DNA of 64,000 nucleotides, from positions 186,001 to 250,000 of the forward strand of contig NZ_FXEH01000005.1 of NCBI RefSeq assembly GCF_900176565.1. The letters run 5' to 3'. Position numbers and translations under genes: made by a program. The stretch is from Thalassobacillus devorans (lineage in GTDB: Bacteria > Bacillota > Bacilli > Bacillales > Halobacillaceae). Under the pieces are notes generated by a model. The model ran no database searches. It was not told the origin of the DNA and saw only the letters and a list, made by a program, of their open reading frames with translations. The first letter of the stretch is position 1. The number at the start of each line of letters is the position of its first letter. This document shows positions 52,766 to 64,000 of the stretch, in pieces.

Positions 52766-53500
52766 CTATTTCTTTTCTTCTGAAGGTACATGAAGACCGC
52801 ATTCGGTCTTGTTAAAACCGCTCCACCTTCCAGCTCTTGAGTCTTCTGTACCTTCAACAGCAAATGTGCAGGGTATACAACCGATGCTCGGATAATTGTT
52901 ATCGTGAAGTTCATTGTAATTCAATTCATTTACTCGGATATAATCCCATACGTCTTCCCACGTCCAATAGATGAGCGGGCAAACCTTAATGGACTTGAAA
53001 CGTTCATCTTTATTGACAAAATCAGTCTTACTCCGGCTTAAGGATTGCTCCCTCCTTAATCCTGAAATCCATGCATCCACTCCGCTAAGCGCATCCTCCA
53101 GGGGCTTAATCTTCCTGATATAACAGCATTGGTCCGGATTCTTTTTCCAAAGTGCTGAACCATGTTGTTGCGACTGCTCTTCTAGTGTCAGCTCGGGCTT
53201 TTTCATATGAATGATAAGATCAGGATATCTCTTTTTCACTTTCTCAATCAGGTCATAGGTTTCCTGGAAATGAAGACCGGTATCAAGAAAAACAATTTCT
53301 GCATCTTTTTTCACTTTTGCAATCAAATCAATTAAAACTATGCCTTCCGCTCCGAAGCTGCAAGCGTAAACAAGAGACAGTCCGTATGAGTTATAAGCCC
53401 ACTTCAGGATCTCTGACGCCCCTTTTGTATCATCAACAGGCTCCCAGCCTTTAAAAGGGTCTCCTGGAAAATTTTTATAACTAACTGCTGGTTGGTTCAT
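52766..53500 (-). CDS. cysH: APS/PAPS reductase
   Basis: A 244-residue phosphoadenylyl-sulfate reductase, first gene of the sulfate assimilation operon. [18 protein letters not shown] and [14 protein letters not shown] bind the nucleotide; [12 protein letters not shown] and GCIPCT provide the CC...CxxC cluster ligands, showing the 4Fe-4S type that can reduce APS. The C-terminal [16 protein letters not shown] holds the catalytic Cys. ATG 53500 with AGGAGGAGGGG is preferred; the TTG at 53521 is not needed. No sulfate permease gene of the CysP type is in the operon. Confidence 0.95.
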   Translation of the reverse strand: MNQPAVSYKNFPGDPFKGWEPVDDTKGASEILKWAYNSYGLSLVYACSFGAEGIVLIDLIAKVKKDAEIVFLDTGLHFQETYDLIEKVKKRYPDLIIHMKKPELTLEEQSQQHGSALWKKNPDQCCYIRKIKPLEDALSGVDAWISGLRREQSLSRSKTDFVNKDERFKSIKVCPLIYWTWEDVWDYIRVNELNYNELHDNNYPSIGCIPCTFAVEGTEDSRAGRWSGFNKTECGLHVPSEEKK

Positions 53501-53560
53501 TCGCCCCCTCCTCCTATTCAAGAAATTTTGTTTCTTATTACAAAGTTTCTCAACAAATCC

Positions 53561-53585
53561 TTAACTTATAAATCCGATAAGTTAA
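53561..53585. promoter_or_regulatory. Palindromic operator candidate of the cys operon
   Basis: TTAACTTAT-AAATCCG-ATAAGTTAA, perfect 9-bp arms with a 7-base spacer, from about +18 to +42 of the predicted cysH transcript. The minus-strand core ATCGGATTT resembles half of a CymR site, which is only suggestive. Confidence 0.6.
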
Positions 53586-53609
53586 CTAGGTTTTATGCGA
53601 TTGATAAAC

Positions 53610-53638
53610 ATGATATGTGTAATTAAAAATAATGTCAA
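53610..53638 (-). promoter_or_regulatory. cysH operon promoter
   Basis: Minus strand TTGACA (perfect), 17 bases, TATCAT (5 of 6). Transcription would start near 53603. Confidence 0.75.
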
Positions 53639-53925
53639 TACTAATCAAAATATTTATACTTTTTTCTCAGTTTTGATGATCATATTGGCATGCAGGAAGC
53701 TGCTGTTCGTCCCTCTGGTATCCTCGTTTCAAGGTTACTTCGTGCTTTTTTCCCCCAACTAGGCAAGTAGAACCGGTTTTTCATTACTGCTTGACAAGTA
53801 ATGGATATTCCTTTAGATTGAAAGCTATTATTTCAAATAACAGCACTAGCTACTTTAAATTTATTTTTTTAGCACTTAATCCCGAGTAAACTCATAGGTT
53901 TAATATTAATTGGAGGTTGATTCGT

Positions 53926-54831
53926 TTGAGGAAATTAATCATTTTTACATTAGTAGGTTTTTTTGCCCAATTGATTGATGGTGCGCTCGGAATGTCATAC
54001 GGTTTAACCTCATCCACATTATTGATTGCATATGGAGTAGCTCCAGCGGTGGTCTCTTCCTCTATCCATATGGCTGAAATTGCTACCACAGCCGTTTCCG
54101 GTTATTCCCATTATAAATTCGATAATATAGATAAAAAATTAGTCCTGCCGCTAATCATTCCTGGATCGATCAGCGCTTTTCTCGGAGCAGCCTTTTTGAG
54201 CAGCCTTCCCGGGGAAAAGATCAAACCATTTATTTCTATCTTCCTTCTCCTTTTGGGGGTCTACATTGTAGCTCGTTTTTTACTCATGAAAACATCCAAT
54301 GAAAAGCGAAGAGAGGTTCCTGTTAAAAATTGCTTCCTGTACCCTTTAGGTGCTTTAGCAGGATTTTTTGATGCTGTTGGGGGAGGAGGCTGGGGGCCGA
54401 TCAACACACCGGTTCTTTTATCCAGAAAAGGGGCATTGCCAAGGAAAGTGATTGGTACGGTTGACACAACTGAATTTGCTATTACTATCTCTGCCACACT
54501 AGGATTTCTACTATTCTTAGGTTGGGAACAGCTTCATTGGTTATGGGTAGTATCCTTCATGATCGGAGGGGTAGCAGCAGCGCCGCTGGCCGCATGGCTT
54601 GTACGAATCGTCCCGCCATTCATACTTGGAGTAGGGGCTGGAGGTTTTATTATTTTGACAAATTTACGGACTCTCCTGCTTGCATTAAATATACCGGCAG
54701 ACCTTATGGTTTTAATTTATGTCGTGATGGTACTGGGATGGGTCGCAGCTATTATCGCTTCTATACGGAAAAATTTTCATTTCCAAAAGAGAGAAAGAAT
54801 TGTGGAGACCAAAGGAGAAAATTTCGGGTAA
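53926..54831 (+). CDS. TauE/SafE family sulfite exporter-like membrane protein
   Basis: A 301-residue membrane protein with about eight helices. LVGFFAQLIDGALGMSYGLTSSTLLIAYGVAP and the second-repeat ALAGFFDAVGGGGWGPINTPVLL carry the family's Gly-rich motifs. Members move sulfite, sulfoacetate or similar anions. Being divergent from the cys operon, it may import sulfate or export excess sulfite; direction is not deducible. TTG 53926, with TGGAGG 8 bases upstream, is preferred over TTG 53917, which lies within that RBS. Confidence 0.87.
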   Translation: MRKLIIFTLVGFFAQLIDGALGMSYGLTSSTLLIAYGVAPAVVSSSIHMAEIATTAVSGYSHYKFDNIDKKLVLPLIIPGSISAFLGAAFLSSLPGEKIKPFISIFLLLLGVYIVARFLLMKTSNEKRREVPVKNCFLYPLGALAGFFDAVGGGGWGPINTPVLLSRKGALPRKVIGTVDTTEFAITISATLGFLLFLGWEQLHWLWVVSFMIGGVAAAPLAAWLVRIVPPFILGVGAGGFIILTNLRTLLLALNIPADLMVLIYVVMVLGWVAAIIASIRKNFHFQKRERIVETKGENFG

Positions 54832-54847
54832 AAAAATTGTTAATAAT

Positions 54848-54902
54848 ACCTGCTGCGTATACACAGAGGAGAGAAATATGTGTATACGCAGCAGGTTTTT
54901 TA
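54848..54902 (+). terminator. Terminator of the TauE/SafE gene
   Basis: Perfect 17-bp arms from ACCTGCTGCGTATACAC to its complement, followed by TTTTTT. Confidence 0.93.
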
Positions 54903-54948
54903 AATCACCCTTACAGTAATTTTAAAGAGTGCTTCTATTATTTATTTG

Positions 54949-55527
54949 TCAATCGTTAATAAAATTCACTTTCTGTTCGATTGGTGTCCGTCTTTTTGGC
55001 TGGGGTATTCTATTTGGATAACCCATTTGTAATACAGAAACTATTTTATAAAGGTCAGGGTCAATACCACAGGATCGAGAAAATTCCCTATCATAAATAT
55101 AGGGGTTTGTCGTCCATAATACCCCTACGCCATGACTCCATGCCAGTAATTGTACATTTTGAATAAAAGCACAGACAGCAGCATAATCCTCTTCAAACAG
55201 TCGCAGATCCTTTTCTTTTTCCATGTAAATGATAGCATGGTGCGGGATAGACAACAGATGTTGTTGAATGCCTTCCATGAGCTTCCGCTGTTTCTCGTTA
55301 TCGTAAACTTCCGCATACCCCAAACGCAGATAACTTTCTGTAACCCGCTCAGCATAAGATGCCACCGCTTTATTTTGGATAATATGAACCTCCCACGGCT
55401 CTTTCATGCGGTGTGTCGGTGCCCATGATGCCCCAGCGAAAATCGATGTTAGTTTGCTTTCTTCCACATTTTGTGGGTTGAAATCATGAATTGATCTCCT
55501 CTGTTTGATTGCTTCATAGATTTCCAT
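54949..55527 (-). CDS. Nitroreductase family protein
   Basis: A 192-residue FMN-dependent oxidoreductase-like protein. EAIKQRRSIHDFNPQNV (about 5-21) is the family N-terminus binding FMN phosphate, ASWAPTHRMKEPWEVHII follows, and the C-terminus IVSVLQMGYPNRIPQPKRRTPIEQKVNFI is conserved. It should reduce nitro compounds, quinones or related substrates with NAD(P)H. ATG 55527 with AAGGGG at 9 bases is preferred over GTG 55536. Stands alone; no link to neighbours is apparent. Confidence 0.88.
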   Translation of the reverse strand: MEIYEAIKQRRSIHDFNPQNVEESKLTSIFAGASWAPTHRMKEPWEVHIIQNKAVASYAERVTESYLRLGYAEVYDNEKQRKLMEGIQQHLLSIPHHAIIYMEKEKDLRLFEEDYAAVCAFIQNVQLLAWSHGVGVLWTTNPYIYDREFSRSCGIDPDLYKIVSVLQMGYPNRIPQPKRRTPIEQKVNFIND

Positions 55528-55784
55528 CCGCTCCACCCCTTCTGTCTATCAATAAAGTGAAAGTAACGGAAACATAGTAGAATGTCAAAATGTTTATGAA
55601 AAAATAATTAAAGTTATTGTTTAGATAATGTTAAAAAAATCAGGCAAAATTGACCAGGAAATAACTCCTCATAGCGACAAAAAATTAACTACTAAAATAC
55701 TATTATTCCGTCTTAATGGTTGAAAAATAGATTCAGGTACCGCCATTTTTCCTGAGTTTTTATATCTACCCTTTTATTCCTCTA
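55528..55784. other. Divergent spacer upstream of the phoD operon
   Basis: AT-rich non-coding DNA. Nothing recognised before the Pho box at 55785. Confidence 0.4.
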
Positions 55785-55826
55785 TTTACATTACTTAACA
55801 ACCAGTTAAAATTCACCAGCTATAAT
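55785..55826 (+). promoter_or_regulatory. Pho box and promoter of the phoD-tat operon
   Basis: TTTACA (55785), TTAACA (55795) and TTAAAA (55806) recur every 10-11 bases, the hallmark of PhoP binding (TTAACA repeats), and are followed by a perfect -10 TATAAT at 55821-55826. No independent -35 is evident, as expected of an activated promoter. Confidence 0.7.
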
Positions 55827-55870
55827 GGCAATTGTTCCAAACATTTCACACATGGAAAGGAGCTAATGTC

Positions 55871-57619
55871 ATGACTGAAAAAAGAGTAATGGACGATTTG
55901 ATCCGTAGATTGAATGAAGAAACATTACAAAAGGATGTCGACCGGAGAGGATTCTTACAGGGTGCTGGCAAAATTGCTGGGATATCTCTCGGAATAGCGG
56001 TTGCTCAATCGATGGGAGGCATATCTGTCGAAGCGCAGGAAGAAGAGTTCGAAACCTATCCGTTTACACTTGGTGTAGCTTCCGGGGACCCACTTTCAGA
56101 CAGTGTCATTTTGTGGACGAGACTAGCTATCGACCCATTGAATGGCGGGGGCATGCCTGACCGTAATATAGCAGTTAAATGGGAGTTGGCTAATGATGCC
56201 CATTTCCGTGATATTGTGCAACGTGGTACTGAAGTAGCCAGTCCAACACTTGGACATTCCATTCACATTGAAGCCGAAAACCTGGAGGCGGACACCGTCT
56301 ACTACTACCGTTTCAAAGTTGGAAAAGATTTTAGTCCAGTCGGAAAGACTAAAACACTTCCAAGAAACAATGAGGCTGTAACAAGCCTTTCGTTCGCTTT
56401 TGCTTCCTGCCAGCAATATGAACATGGTTATTACACTGCTTATAAACATATGGCAAAAGAAGAACTGGACCTGGTGTTCCATCTCGGTGATTACATTTAC
56501 GAATATGGCCCGGATGAATATGTTGCTGCTACCGGCAATGTACGCACCCACAAAGGACCGGAAATCATGACATTAGAAGACTATCGCAATCGTCATGCCC
56601 AGTATCGTTCCGATAAAGATCTGCAGTCAGCGCATGCAGCTTTTCCATGGGTAGTGACCTGGGACGACCATGAGGTCGAAAACAATTATGCTGATATGAT
56701 ACCTGAGAAAGGTCAATCTGTAGAAGCATTCGTTAACCGCCGTATTGCTGCCTACCAGGCATACTATGAACATATGCCGCTCAGGAAATCGTCCATGCCT
56801 CATGGTCCCGACATGCAGTTATATCGTAATTTTTCTTATGGAAACCTGGCAAATTTCTATGTATTGGATACACGTCAATATCGTTCCGATCAGGCGAACG
56901 GAGATAAAAGCTCTCCACAGACGGAAGAATCGCTTGATCCTTCACGCACATTATTAGGTGACAAGCAGGAGCAATGGCTGCTGGGCAACCTTGACCAGTC
57001 CCAAGCGCACTGGAATGTACTGGCACAACAAATCTTCTTCGCCAAAAGAAACTACGGGCCAAGTACGGAAGAACCACGCTACAGCATGGATAGCTGGGAT
57101 GGTTATACACCTGCCCGCCAGCGTATCACTGACTATGCAAGCAGCATCGATATGGACAACCTCATCGTTTTAACTGGTGATGTACATGCCAACTGGGCAT
57201 CCAACCTGCTGGCCGACTTTGATGATTTGAAATCTCAAGTGCTGGGTGCGGAATTTGTCGGAACCTCGATTACATCCGGGGGAAATGGAGCCGATAAACG
57301 TGCAGACACTGACCGTATTTTAGAGCAGAATGATCATATTAAATTTTTCAATGACTACCGCGGATATGTTCGCTGTGAAGTCACTCCTACACAGTGGAGA
57401 ACAGATTACCGCGTACTTCCGTTTGTTTCCAAACCTGGTGCAGATATTTCCACCCGGGCATCTTTTATCTACGAAAAGGACCAGGCTGGCCTAAAGGAAG
57501 TGTCAGCAACCATCGTTCCAGAAGGGAAGCAGTCATCCAGTGAAGTGGAAGATGATCGTCATAAAGCTCATGATCGTGCCCATAAAAAACAATCGAAAAA
57601 AGAAAAACAACTGAATTAA
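55871..57619 (+). CDS. phoD: Alkaline phosphatase D / phosphodiesterase, Tat-exported
   Basis: A 582-residue PhoD. A twin-arginine signal (VDRRGFLQGAGKIAGISLGIAVAQ, about 27-50) precedes the N-terminal PhoD domain (PFTLGVASGDPLSDSVILWTRLA) and the metallophosphatase core with FASCQQYEHGYYTAY, LVFHLGDYIYEYG, VTWDDHEVENNYA and LTGDVHANWASN, which hold the Fe/Ca ligands. A charged tail rich in Lys, His and Asp follows. It acts outside the cell releasing phosphate from esters and wall teichoic acids. ATG 55871 with AAAGGAG is the start; the TTG at 55832 lies too close to the promoter. Confidence 0.95.
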   Translation: MTEKRVMDDLIRRLNEETLQKDVDRRGFLQGAGKIAGISLGIAVAQSMGGISVEAQEEEFETYPFTLGVASGDPLSDSVILWTRLAIDPLNGGGMPDRNIAVKWELANDAHFRDIVQRGTEVASPTLGHSIHIEAENLEADTVYYYRFKVGKDFSPVGKTKTLPRNNEAVTSLSFAFASCQQYEHGYYTAYKHMAKEELDLVFHLGDYIYEYGPDEYVAATGNVRTHKGPEIMTLEDYRNRHAQYRSDKDLQSAHAAFPWVVTWDDHEVENNYADMIPEKGQSVEAFVNRRIAAYQAYYEHMPLRKSSMPHGPDMQLYRNFSYGNLANFYVLDTRQYRSDQANGDKSSPQTEESLDPSRTLLGDKQEQWLLGNLDQSQAHWNVLAQQIFFAKRNYGPSTEEPRYSMDSWDGYTPARQRITDYASSIDMDNLIVLTGDVHANWASNLLADFDDLKSQVLGAEFVGTSITSGGNGADKRADTDRILEQNDHIKFFNDYRGYVRCEVTPTQWRTDYRVLPFVSKPGADISTRASFIYEKDQAGLKEVSATIVPEGKQSSSEVEDDRHKAHDRAHKKQSKKEKQLN

Positions 57620-57630
57620 AGGAGTAAGTT

Positions 57631-58365
57631 ATGTGTGAAAAAAATCAGCAGCTCATCGGCCATTTAGAAGAAATGAGGAATCGAATAATCATCACGCTCG
57701 TGTCATTCATCGGATTTCTTATAGTGGGGTTTATTTTTGTCAAACCAATATATGAATGGCTGATTAGAGGTCTGGACACACAATTGGCTGTGCTCGGGCC
57801 AAGTGAAATTCTATGGGTATACTTGATGCTTGCAGCTGTCTTCTCTATGGCAGCGACCATACCGGTTACAGCATTTCAGCTTTGGCGGTTTGTTGCACCT
57901 GCATTGAGCCAGGAAGAGCGAAAAGTGACACTCCGGTTCATACCGGCTATGTTTTTTCTTTTCCTGTTCGGTCTTGCATTCGGTTATTTCCTTTTATTCC
58001 CCCTGGTTTTAGGGTTTTTGACCTCGCTTTCTGAAGGTCAATTTGAAATGATGTTCACTGCCGATAAATATTTCCGTTTCATGCTGAACATGACTGTACC
58101 ATTCGGGCTGTTATTCGAGATGCCAATAGTTGTATTGTTTTTGACAAGGCTTGGCATTCTGAATCCAATTCGGTTAAGGAAAGCTAGAAAGTTCGCCTAT
58201 TTTGTGATGGTGGTAATATCTGTTTTAATCACACCGCCAGATTTTCTATCAGATGTACTTGTCATTCTTCCGCTCTTAACTCTGTACGAAATCAGCATCA
58301 GTTTATCTTCATTTGTTTATAAAAAACGTCTGGCAGCAGAGTCATCCAGCCAATCTGCAGCTTAA
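57631..58365 (+). CDS. tatC: Twin-arginine translocase subunit TatC
   Basis: A 244-residue, six-helix membrane protein. LIGHLEEMRNRIIITL at the N-terminus and the EILWVYLMLAAVFSMAATIPVTAFQLWRFVAPAL stretch with conserved Phe/Trp-Glu residues are diagnostic. TatC recognises RR signal peptides. In B. subtilis TatCd is dedicated to PhoD, and location between two RR-containing phosphatase genes suggests the same here. RBS AAAGGAGTAAG, 11 bases after phoD. Confidence 0.95.
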   Translation: MCEKNQQLIGHLEEMRNRIIITLVSFIGFLIVGFIFVKPIYEWLIRGLDTQLAVLGPSEILWVYLMLAAVFSMAATIPVTAFQLWRFVAPALSQEERKVTLRFIPAMFFLFLFGLAFGYFLLFPLVLGFLTSLSEGQFEMMFTADKYFRFMLNMTVPFGLLFEMPIVVLFLTRLGILNPIRLRKARKFAYFVMVVISVLITPPDFLSDVLVILPLLTLYEISISLSSFVYKKRLAAESSSQSAA

Positions 58366-58392
58366 GAACATGTTTAATTAGGAGGTATAGAA

Positions 58393-59829
58393 ATGAGAAA
58401 GAACAAAAACATGAATCGTCGGGATTTTTTGAAAGTAGGCGGTCTAAGTACAGCAGCAATTGCTTTAGGTTCCACAGGGTTGTTTTCATTATCAGACTCC
58501 AGAGCACTGGCTTCACCAAGCGCAGCCAAGAATTCCTTCCGTGGCTATGGTCCACTGGTCAAAGACCCTGGTGGCGTCCTCGACCTCCCTCAAGGATTCC
58601 AATATCGGATCATCTCGGAGGAAGGCGGATTTATGGCAGATGGGCGCCCTATACCGGAAAAGTTTGATGGCATGGCAGCCTTTCCGGGACAGAACAACTC
58701 TACCGTGCTTGTAAGGAATCATGAGTTAAGCGGAAATACGAAGTATCCAGTCATCGGAAGAAACCCTTATCAAAGGGAACATACTGGAGGAACTACTGCA
58801 TTAGTGGTAGACGCCAACCGCAAAGTCCGGGAAGAGTATGTTACTTCTTCCGGTACCATCCGCAATTGCGCAGGAGGGGCCACCCCATGGGGAACCTGGT
58901 TGACTTGTGAGGAAACGTTAGAGGAAGGCCATGGGTATGTTTTCGAGGTCGATCCTTCTGATCCAGAAAATAATTTGTCCAGGACCCCAATCCGCGACAT
59001 GGGTGCTTTTTCCCATGAAGCTACCGCGATCGACCCTGCTTCGGGAATTGTTTATCTGACAGAGGATGCCGGGCCTAGCTATTTTTATCGCTTTATTCCC
59101 AATGACAGAAGTCAACGGGTCGGTGCTCTACAAAAAGGCGGCGTCCTGCAAGCTGCTGCTATGGAGCAAATGAGCTCGGATCATTCCAGCGATTTTTATA
59201 CTGGTCAACGATTTGGAATAGTTTGGAAGGATGTCGATCCAGAGAAACCTACCATGGACGCAGGTCAAAAAGGATGCATTCCATTCAGCAGACTCGAAGG
59301 TGCATATTTTGAGGGAGGGGTCTTCTGGTTTGACGATACTTCTGCAGGTGACAATAATCTTGGACGTGTGTACCGTTATATTCCCGCTACAAATACATTA
59401 GAGTTGTTCTACGAGTCAACTGAATCCAATGATTTAGAAATGCCGGACAACATTTGTATTACTCCATGGGGAGATCTTTGGATCGCGGAAGATGGAGGCG
59501 GAACCGACCGGATAATCGGAATGACCCCAGAAGGTGAAACGTATGTATTTGCTGAAAACCGGCTGAACGGTTCAGAACTTGCAGGTCCTACTTTCTCTAC
59601 CAGAGGGGAGACTTTCTTTGTCAATATCCAGTCACCAGGCATAACCTTTGCCATCTGGGGGCCATTCGCTCGTAAAAATGCAGGAAGGCAGCGTCAAATG
59701 GGACACGCCGCACCGCCAGCTCCCTATGCACCAAAAGTATCGGATAAGCTGTCAGCGGCTGCTGAGGTGGAAGGGATGTCAAATCTGGAAGCAGCAGCCT
59801 TCCAACGCCATGGCATGCCTATTTTATAA
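58393..59829 (+). CDS. PhoX family (DUF839) phosphatase, Tat-exported
   Basis: A 478-residue protein with an RR signal, NRRDFLKVGGLSTAAIALGSTGLF (about 8-31), followed by a beta-propeller-like DUF839 domain: GVLDLPQGFQYRIISEEG, LVRNHELSG, GGATPWGTWLTCEETLEEGHGYVFEVDP, GAFSHEATAIDP and DNICITPWGDLWIAEDGGG. PhoX enzymes are Ca/Fe-dependent alkaline phosphatases. It lies between tatC and tatA, unlike B. subtilis. RBS AGGAGGT. The exact activity is inferred from family and context. Confidence 0.9.
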   Translation: MRKNKNMNRRDFLKVGGLSTAAIALGSTGLFSLSDSRALASPSAAKNSFRGYGPLVKDPGGVLDLPQGFQYRIISEEGGFMADGRPIPEKFDGMAAFPGQNNSTVLVRNHELSGNTKYPVIGRNPYQREHTGGTTALVVDANRKVREEYVTSSGTIRNCAGGATPWGTWLTCEETLEEGHGYVFEVDPSDPENNLSRTPIRDMGAFSHEATAIDPASGIVYLTEDAGPSYFYRFIPNDRSQRVGALQKGGVLQAAAMEQMSSDHSSDFYTGQRFGIVWKDVDPEKPTMDAGQKGCIPFSRLEGAYFEGGVFWFDDTSAGDNNLGRVYRYIPATNTLELFYESTESNDLEMPDNICITPWGDLWIAEDGGGTDRIIGMTPEGETYVFAENRLNGSELAGPTFSTRGETFFVNIQSPGITFAIWGPFARKNAGRQRQMGHAAPPAPYAPKVSDKLSAAAEVEGMSNLEAAAFQRHGMPIL

Positions 59830-59848
59830 AACTTCGGAGGTGTAATAA

Positions 59849-60067
59849 ATGTTATCAAATATCGGAATTCCAGGGTTAATCCTTGTACTAGTCATCGCTT
59901 TAATTATCTTTGGGCCTTCTAAACTGCCGGAAATCGGCAGGGCGTTTGGGAGCACATTAAAGGAATTCAAGAATGCCACTAACGATCTTGTAAATGGAGA
60001 AGATAACTCCAAAGAAAAACAACAGCTTAAAGCTGTAGAAAAAGACGATCAGAAAACTGGAAGTTAA
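59849..60067 (+). CDS. tatA: Twin-arginine translocase subunit TatA
   Basis: A 72-residue protein with one N-terminal helix ([30 protein letters not shown]) containing the FGPSKLPE hinge, an amphipathic helix ([10 protein letters not shown]) and a charged tail. TatA oligomers form the Tat pore together with the TatC encoded upstream. RBS CGGAGGTG. Last gene of the phoD operon. Confidence 0.96.
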   Translation: MLSNIGIPGLILVLVIALIIFGPSKLPEIGRAFGSTLKEFKNATNDLVNGEDNSKEKQQLKAVEKDDQKTGS

Positions 60068-60103
60068 AAAAGCGGATGTACAAAAAGTTTCTTAGAAATG
60101 AAC

Positions 60104-60141
60104 AAAACCACGAAGAAAAAAGGATTTCTTCGTGGTTTTTT
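60104..60141 (+). terminator. Terminator of the phoD-tat operon
   Basis: AAAACCACGAAGAAA / TTTCTTCGTGGTTTT hairpin with T-run. Confidence 0.9.
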
Positions 60142-60164
60142 GTTTGCTCCTAATCAATCAAAAA

Positions 60165-60199
60165 AAGCTTGCAGAAAAACCAAAGGTTTTCCTGCAAGC
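60165..60199 (-). terminator. Terminator of eno
   Basis: AGCTTGCAG / CTGCAAGCT with inner AAAACC / GGTTTT pairing; long T-run on the minus strand. Confidence 0.9.
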
Positions 60200-60235
60200 T
60201 GAGTATATCGTTATTAACAGTTTTTTATACAACCA

Positions 60236-63078
<2,843 letters not shown>

Positions 63079-63086
<8 letters not shown>

Positions 63087-63840
63087 GCTTACCTGCCTCC
63101 ACAAGTTTTAAGAATGAATCAGCCTCAAGGCTGGCTCCACCTACTAATGCACCATCGATATCAGACTGCCCAAGCAGCTCATCGACGTTTGCCGGCTTGA
63201 CACTACCGCCATATTGGATACGTACAGCTTCTGCAGCTGTTTCTGAAGAAAATTCTTTTACAACTTTACGGATATGGCTGCATACTTCATTTGCATCTTC
63301 TGCAGAAGAAGTTTTGCCTGTTCCAATAGCCCATATAGGTTCATAAGCGATAATGACTTGTTGCACTTGCTCATCACTAAGGCCTTCCAGTGCATTTTTC
63401 ACTTGTGCTTCCACATGGTTCATCGTTTCATTATTTTCACGCTGTTCTAATGTTTCACCAACACATACAATCGGTGTCAGGTCATGTTTGAATGCAGCGT
63501 GGACCTTTTTGTTTACGTCCTCATCCGTTTCACCAAAAAGCTCTCGACGCTCGGAGTGTCCAAGTACTACATAAGATACTCCCAAGTCTTTCAGCATGAC
63601 AGGACTGACTTCTCCTGTGAACGCGCCGCTTTCTTCAAAGTGCATATTTTGAGCACCAACTTTTAATGGAGTACCTTCTGTTTCTTTAATTAACGAATGA
63701 AGAAAAGGGAATGGCGCACAAACAACAGATTCTACTTGTTCTTCGCCTGGCACTTCATTTTTGGCAGTCTGTACGAATTGCTCTGCTTCATTTAAAACTT
63801 TGTTCATTTTCCAGTTTCCTGCAATTACTTGTTTACGCAT
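63079..63840 (-). CDS. tpiA: Triosephosphate isomerase
   Basis: A 253-residue TIM-barrel enzyme. GNWKMNK with the substrate-binding Lys (about 12), [14 protein letters not shown] with the catalytic His (about 96), and [13 protein letters not shown] with the catalytic Glu (about 168) are conserved. RBS AAAAAGGAGAGGTGAG. Follows pgk by 18 bases. Confidence 0.98.
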
Positions 63841-63858
63841 ATGCTCACCTCTCCTTTT

Positions 63859-64000
63859 TTACTTATCGTTCAATAGGGATACGCCAGGAAGTTCTTTTCC
63901 TTCCATGAATTCCAGTGAAGCTCCTCCACCAGTAGAAACATGATCCATTTTTTCAGCAAATCCGAATTTTTCTACCGCTGCTGCAGAATCACCACCGCCG
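63859..64000 (-). CDS. pgk: Phosphoglycerate kinase, C-terminal fragment at the window edge
   Basis: The last 46 codons are in the window. [33 protein letters not shown] and the end VSLLNDK are the standard Pgk C-terminus that binds the nucleotide phosphate. The rest lies beyond position 64000. Order pgk-tpiA-gpmI-eno matches B. subtilis. Confidence 0.97.
   Translation of the reverse strand, partial: GGGDSAAAVEKFGFAEKMDHVSTGGGASLEFMEGKELPGVSLLNDK

Larger units (their letters stand above)
53501..53925. other. Divergent control region between cysH and the TauE/SafE gene
   Basis: About 425 bases. On the cysH side it contains a good promoter (53610-53638) and a palindrome (53561-53585). On the other side, 53690-53760 is less AT-rich with CTGGTATCCTCG-like elements, but I could not fold it into a known riboswitch or T-box. 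No ORF supported. Confidence 0.45.

Noticed and set aside
53501-53610. S-box (SAM-I) riboswitch expected before cysH
   Set aside because: None of the conserved SAM-I segments is present in the short cysH leader.
53690-53760. CTGGTATCCTCG...GTGCTTTTTT stretch resembling the end of a T-box leader
   Set aside because: The T-box core (AGGGTGGNACCGCG) is not matched, and no specifier or antiterminator fold could be drawn by eye.

Overview
The window looks like chromosomal DNA of a low-GC, spore-forming-type Bacillaceae, most likely a moderately halophilic genus in the Halobacillus/Virgibacillus/Pontibacillus group. The evidence is gene content and order typical of Bacillaceae: ssrA-smpB-rnr-carboxylesterase-secG, pgk-tpiA-gpmI-eno, cysH-sat-cysC-siroheme genes, phoD with tat genes, and a Bacillus megaterium-type gas vesicle cluster. 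Strong AGGAGG ribosome binding sites and sites resembling sigma-B, PerR, PhoP and CcpA elements fit the same group. The genus is an inference; no 16S rRNA gene is present.

Layout. 0.2-8.5 kb: an AbgT-family transporter, a VLRF1/aeRF1-type release factor homologue, a secreted lipase-like hydrolase, an orphan glycine-betaine-type binding lipoprotein, a MurE-like ligase without the usual DNPR motif, and three small genes (VOC, YfhD-like, Lin0512). 8.8-14.8 kb: a 12-gene gas vesicle operon in the order Q-B-R-N-F-G-L-S-K-J-T-U. 14.9-22.4 kb: a SulP anion transporter with a small zinc-ribbon-like partner, then a five-gene operon combining a two-subunit VC_2705-type solute symporter, a small membrane protein, a cNMP/CBS/DUF294 regulator and a DnaQ-like exonuclease. 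22.6-25.4 kb: small genes and a complete IS1182-family element. 25.4-31.5 kb: ilvD, murB, a 33-residue mini-gene, katA behind a perfect PerR box, and a CDF cation transporter.

31.6-38.1 kb holds the most unusual locus. The tmRNA gene (ssrA) is interrupted in its T-loop by a 270-nt ORF-less group I intron. A frameshifted LAGLIDADG homing-endonuclease gene lies just beyond the tmRNA 3' end, on the opposite strand and outside the intron. Downstream come smpB, a GNAT gene, rnr, est and secG. The intron splits the sequence encoding the tRNA-like domain, so splicing should be needed before tmRNA can be aminoacylated and rescue ribosomes with SmpB.

38.3-44.0 kb: fruR-fruK-fruA followed directly by ptsH-ptsI, behind four 10-bp operator-like repeats. 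44.1-54.8 kb: assimilatory sulfate reduction with siroheme synthesis (cysH, sat, cysC, sumT, sirB, sirC, hemD-like, cysJ, cysI), divergent from a TauE/SafE exporter; a good sigma-A promoter and a 9-bp-arm palindrome precede cysH. 54.9-60.1 kb: a nitroreductase, then a Pho-type operon phoD-tatC-phoX-tatA in which two Tat-exported phosphatases travel with their own translocase. 60.2-64.0 kb: glycolytic eno, gpmI, tpiA and the 3' end of pgk.
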